DNA of 64,000 bases from the NCBI GenBank assembly GCA_023423655.1, contig JAFAFE010000006.1, positions 682,001 through 746,000 of the forward strand, read 5' to 3'. The position numbers were made by a program, and so were the translations under genes. Source of the stretch: Pseudomonadota bacterium (lineage in GTDB: Bacteria > Pseudomonadota > Alphaproteobacteria > Sphingomonadales > Sphingomonadaceae). Of this stretch, positions 61,083 to 64,000 are shown piece after piece (positions within the stretch are counted from its first letter, which is position 1; the number at the start of each line of letters is the position of its first letter). The notes under the pieces were generated by a model, which saw only the letters and a list, made by a program, of their open reading frames with translations, did no database searches and was not told the DNA's origin.

Positions 61083-62320
61083 AGCCATTCCTCCAGCAAG
61101 GCTGTTATGTCGGATACACGGCTGCCTTCCAGTACGGTAGCGATGGCCTTGTCCGCTGCGCCCGCTTCAATTCCGCCCCACGCCATCAGCGCGCGCGCTT
61201 TATCGACCACGCCGTCGCTATCAAGCGGGCGTTCGGGGTCTCCGCGCGTATCGGTCAAAAATATGGTGCCGCTCGCGCTCGTCACCGATGCGCCGAAATG
61301 GGCAGGGTAAGCGGCGGTAAAGTCCGCACCTTCTTCGACCGTCACCTGACGACGCGCATCGGCAAGCGCCGCAATCGCATCGGGTTCAAAATCGGCCAGT
61401 TGCGGCACGCCCCTTTCCATCACGATCGCGACCGCATGTTGCAGAGAAAATTTGGCCTGCAACACGCTTTCCGGATCAGGCCGGTCGCAAAAGGTCAACG
61501 CATCGCGATAGGTGGAGACCGTCACCGGCCCCTGCAACGCACCTTGCGCTTTTAGTTCCAGCGCCGCGTCAATGGCGGGATGGGCATGGCGGCACGCGCC
61601 CCACGGCTTGAAGCTCACCTCGTTGATGCGCCAGCCGTCGCGATATTCGACCACGCCTTGTCCGGCGCAGGTTGCGGCATAAAGGCCTTGCGGGCCTTCC
61701 AATATAAAGCGTGGCCCGGTGATGCCCGCCATTGCTTGCCGGGCGGCCGCCGTGCCGGTCGTCACCACATGCGCAAGATGCCATTGCTTGGCCATGACCG
61801 GCTCATGGCGCATTTGCCAGAAACCGCCCGTGACCGATCCCGCCAAGCCCATCGCCGAGACAAGCTGCGCTTCATCCGCACCCAAGCGCCATGCGGCTGC
61901 TGCCGCCGCGCCAAAGCCGCCCGCGCTCGCCGTATTGTGCCAATAGGCATAATGGCGCGCGTCGAAACTTGCGCCAATCGCGATCATCGCTTCATAACCG
62001 CGAATGGCGGCATCAAGCGCGTTATCCAGATTATCGTCGCCCACGCCCAAAGCGGCGGGCCATACCACAGGGCCGGGATGCAAGATGGCGGTGCGATGCA
62101 CATCGTCCATTTCCATAACATTGCCGAGCCAAGCCGCCCGCGCGACCGCCGCTTGCGGGATGCTGCGTTCGATTGCGGCAACCGGCGATGTGCGCGCCGC
62201 CGCGACACACGCTATCCAGTCCAACAGATGCTGCCGCGCTCTTGTCCTGACAATATTTTCTATCGGGCGCTGCAAATGCTTTGCAATATGTTCGATTACG
62301 CTATGGTTATCGGTGTTCAT
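61079..62320 (-). CDS. MmgE/PrpD-family protein, copy B
   Basis: A 413-residue paralogue of copy A, first gene of the long minus-strand series. It has WLGNVMEMDDVHRTAILHPGPVVWPAALGVGDD (~64-95, equivalent to the HCLEWDAVHEPAVVHAL of copy A) and INEVSFKPWGACRHAHPAIDAALEL (~232-255). Copy B is shorter and diverges strongly from A, suggesting different roles or a heteromer. It starts 45 bp from the divergent GntR-family regulator gene, so that regulator likely controls it. Confidence 0.87.
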   Translation of the reverse strand: MNTDNHSVIEHIAKHLQRPIENIVRTRARQHLLDWIACVAAARTSPVAAIERSIPQAAVARAAWLGNVMEMDDVHRTAILHPGPVVWPAALGVGDDNLDNALDAAIRGYEAMIAIGASFDARHYAYWHNTASAGGFGAAAAAAWRLGADEAQLVSAMGLAGSVTGGFWQMRHEPVMAKQWHLAHVVTTGTAAARQAMAGITGPRFILEGPQGLYAATCAGQGVVEYRDGWRINEVSFKPWGACRHAHPAIDAALELKAQGALQGPVTVSTYRDALTFCDRPDPESVLQAKFSLQHAVAIVMERGVPQLADFEPDAIAALADARRQVTVEEGADFTAAYPAHFGASVTSASGTIFLTDTRGDPERPLDSDGVVDKARALMAWGGIEAGAADKAIATVLEGSRVSDITALLEEWL

Positions 62321-62364
62321 GTATTAAACTCCGACGCATTAAAGTTGGACAGGAGACTAACATT

Positions 62365-63117
62365 TTGTCGACCCCGGTTGAGAAGACAAATGGCAAAAAG
62401 CCCCGCTACCAGATTTTGGCCGAAGATTTGCGCACGGAAATATTGCGCGGCGATTATCTTGATACCAATGATTTTCCAACCGAAAGCGCGTTGTGCACCC
62501 GTTACGGGGTAAGCCGCTTCACGGTCCGCGAGGCCCTGCGCGCGCTCCAGAATGAAGGATTGATCCAGCGCAGGCGCGGTTCCGGCACGGTCATCCAGCC
62601 CGCGTCCGCGCGCGGCGGTGCGCTTCACCAGCCGCTCTCCAACGTCGGCGAAATATTGCAATATGCGCGCGACACCAATTATCTGTTCACCGAAATGGGC
62701 ACTGCGACGCTGCCTAAAAAGATGGCGGTCCATATCGGCAATCCTGCCGAGGGACGCTGGCACCATTTCCGCGGCTTGCGTATCCGCCCCGGTCAGGCCG
62801 ACCCGATTGCGCTCACCGACGCTTATATCCATCCCGATTTTGCGGATGCCGCGCAGCAGATCAAGCCCAATGAAGACACGATTTTCCGCCAGTTGGAAAG
62901 ACTTTCGGGCGAAACCATCACGCGCGTGACGCAGGACATCCAGGCGGTGGCCGCGAGCGGAGCGGTGGCGGCGGAATTGCGGGTGCCGCGTCGCAGCCCG
63001 TGCCTGCGCATCCTGCGCTGCTACCTTGACGCCAAGGACCGGATTATCGAAATTTCGGCAAGCTACCATCCCGGCGACCGTTTTGCCTATTCGATGCACA
63101 TCGAAGTGGACAAATAA
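62365..63117 (+). CDS. GntR-family transcriptional regulator with UTRA domain
   Basis: A 250-residue HutC-type regulator. A winged helix-turn-helix occupies ~10-75 (PRYQILAEDLRTEILRGDYLDTNDFPTESALCTRYGVSRFTVREALRALQNEGLIQRRRGSGTVI), followed by a UTRA effector domain (~95-245). The start is TTG at 62365 with AGGAG nine bases upstream; no ATG is usable nearby (the ATG further upstream would add 28 unlikely residues). It is divergent from the minus-strand catabolic series, and probably represses it until an effector binds; this is inference from position. Confidence 0.88.
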   Translation: MSTPVEKTNGKKPRYQILAEDLRTEILRGDYLDTNDFPTESALCTRYGVSRFTVREALRALQNEGLIQRRRGSGTVIQPASARGGALHQPLSNVGEILQYARDTNYLFTEMGTATLPKKMAVHIGNPAEGRWHHFRGLRIRPGQADPIALTDAYIHPDFADAAQQIKPNEDTIFRQLERLSGETITRVTQDIQAVAASGAVAAELRVPRRSPCLRILRCYLDAKDRIIEISASYHPGDRFAYSMHIEVDK

Positions 63118-63157
63118 AGGAAAAGCCGCGTCCGCCGGAAGCGCCGTATCCGTCCGC

Positions 63158-64000
63158 TCAACCATCGCCGCCAAGCTCCGGCGCCGCTGCGGGCGTCCAA
63201 GGCTGTTCCTGTTTAAAGCGGATCGGCGGCGCGATATGGTGCGCGCCATCCTGTTCGACCATCAGCCCGCGCTCGGCAATATGCGGCGCGGCAAAGGCTT
63301 CGCGGAAATCGAGAACGGGCGAAAAAGCCACATCCTTGTCTGCAAACCAAGCGACCCATTCATCGCGCGAGCGGCTTTTGAACGTCGTGCGCAGGAACGC
63401 AATAAGCGGCGCTTGCGCTTCGCCCGGCTCTGTGCTGCCGAGCGGAATAAGATCGGGCCGTTCGAGTGCGTTCAACAGATTGTCAACGAATTTCAATTCG
63501 CGCCCGCCTAGCACGACATGGCGGCCATCGGCGGTTTCATAAACATTATAGAAAGCCGCGCCGCCCAATGACCGTTGGCTCGATGAACGCGGCGGCTCTC
63601 CGCCGCCCAGCGCATCGCCGACAATATGCGCGCACCAAGGGAGCATCGCGTCGAACATGGCAATATCGACATAATCGCCCTTGCCGCTCGCCTGCCGCCC
63701 GATGAGCGCCATCAATATCGCGGAAAGGCCGGTAAGCCCCGCTGCCATATCGGCGGCAGGCACGCCCGGCACTACCGGCATCCCGTCCGGCCCGTCATTG
63801 ACCGAAAGGAAACCCGCCATCGCCTGTGTCGCCATATCATGCGCGGGATGGTGCGCGAGCGCGCCTTCCTGACCAAAGGCCGAAATCGAGCAATAGACAA
63901 TGGACGGGCGGCGCGCGGCGACCACGTCATAATCAAAGCCGAGCCGCTTGATAACACCGGGACGAAAGCCTTCGATAAACACATCGGCATCGTCGATGAG
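63158..64000 (-). CDS. CaiB/BaiF-type CoA transferase (C-terminal part, gene continues past the window end)
   Basis: The last 280 or so residues of a class III CoA transferase. The frame stays open to the window edge. Family hallmarks are visible: FIEGFRPGVIKRLGFDYDVVAARRPSIVYCSISAFGQEG, HDMATQAMAGFLSVNDGPDGMP, and GDYVDIAMFDAMLPW with downstream DGRHVVLGGRELKFVDNLLNALERPDL. The catalytic Asp of class III transferases in the family normally lies in the H-D-x-x-x-Q region, here AHDMATQA. It exchanges CoA among organic acids. It is convergent with the GntR regulator gene. Confidence 0.88.
   Translation of the reverse strand, partial: LIDDADVFIEGFRPGVIKRLGFDYDVVAARRPSIVYCSISAFGQEGALAHHPAHDMATQAMAGFLSVNDGPDGMPVVPGVPAADMAAGLTGLSAILMALIGRQASGKGDYVDIAMFDAMLPWCAHIVGDALGGGEPPRSSSQRSLGGAAFYNVYETADGRHVVLGGRELKFVDNLLNALERPDLIPLGSTEPGEAQAPLIAFLRTTFKSRSRDEWVAWFADKDVAFSPVLDFREAFAAPHIAERGLMVEQDGAHHIAPPIRFKQEQPWTPAAAPELGGDG

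Overview
The window is a 64 kb chromosomal segment of an alphaproteobacterium, most likely a member of the Sphingomonadaceae (Sphingopyxis/Sphingorhabdus-like; genus is inference). Pointers are an RcdA-type cell-cycle adaptor, a DksA that has lost most of its zinc cysteines, a PEP-CTERM-like surface protein, several TonB-dependent receptors, type 2 argC, and many dispersed palindromes with the core CCTGAGCxTGTCGAAGG, common in sphingomonads. No rRNA, tRNA, CRISPR array or phage module was seen.

Region 1 (1-16.5 kb) is mostly housekeeping: tamB-tamA, rcdA, two DUF465 genes, a PilZ protein, dksA, a repetitive Ser/Thr-rich PEP-CTERM-like protein, serS-surE, an AI-2E-type exporter followed by a K+ channel, a MipA/OmpV barrel, a lipoprotein and an SLC13-type permease. 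Region 2 (16.6-19.2 kb) is a complete IS1595-family element of about 2.6 kb with 43-bp imperfect inverted repeats and a 9-bp direct flank. Besides the transposase it carries a DinD-like gene with a C-terminal winged-helix extension and a 77-codon ORF. It interrupted an older palindromic repeat.

Region 3 (19.3-38.3 kb) holds rimO, a Baeyer-Villiger-type monooxygenase, leucyl aminopeptidase, an NlpC/P60 hydrolase, argC, a sorbosone-dehydrogenase-like gene with an alpha/beta hydrolase, dnaN, a cluster of one polytopic and three single-pass membrane proteins of unknown role, a small outer-membrane barrel, rlmN and a large AIM24-like membrane protein. Region 4 (38.4-42.2 kb) is a divergent TonB receptor / beta-propeller phytase pair with Pho-box-like repeats on both strands between them, so a phosphate-starvation module.

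Region 5 (42.2-64 kb) looks like a catabolic island. A LysR regulator faces a six-gene operon whose genes all overlap by 4 or 7 nt (43.2-48.3 kb): an unknown soluble protein, a Tat-exported nitrilase-fold protein with Ser in place of the catalytic Cys, another unknown, a membrane protein, an FAD-linked oxidase and a lipoprotein cytochrome c. A TonB receptor and small oxidoreductase genes follow. A long minus-strand gene series (62.3-53.0 kb) encodes two MmgE/PrpD proteins, a phenylacetate-CoA-ligase-like enzyme, an amidase, a HapK-like protein, an SDR, a PuuE-like deacetylase-fold hydrolase, an enoyl-CoA hydratase and a VOC protein. A GntR/UTRA regulator sits at its head and a CoA-transferase gene runs off the window end. 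Together they suggest uptake, oxidation, C-N bond hydrolysis, CoA activation and breakdown of an organic compound whose identity the sequence does not reveal.
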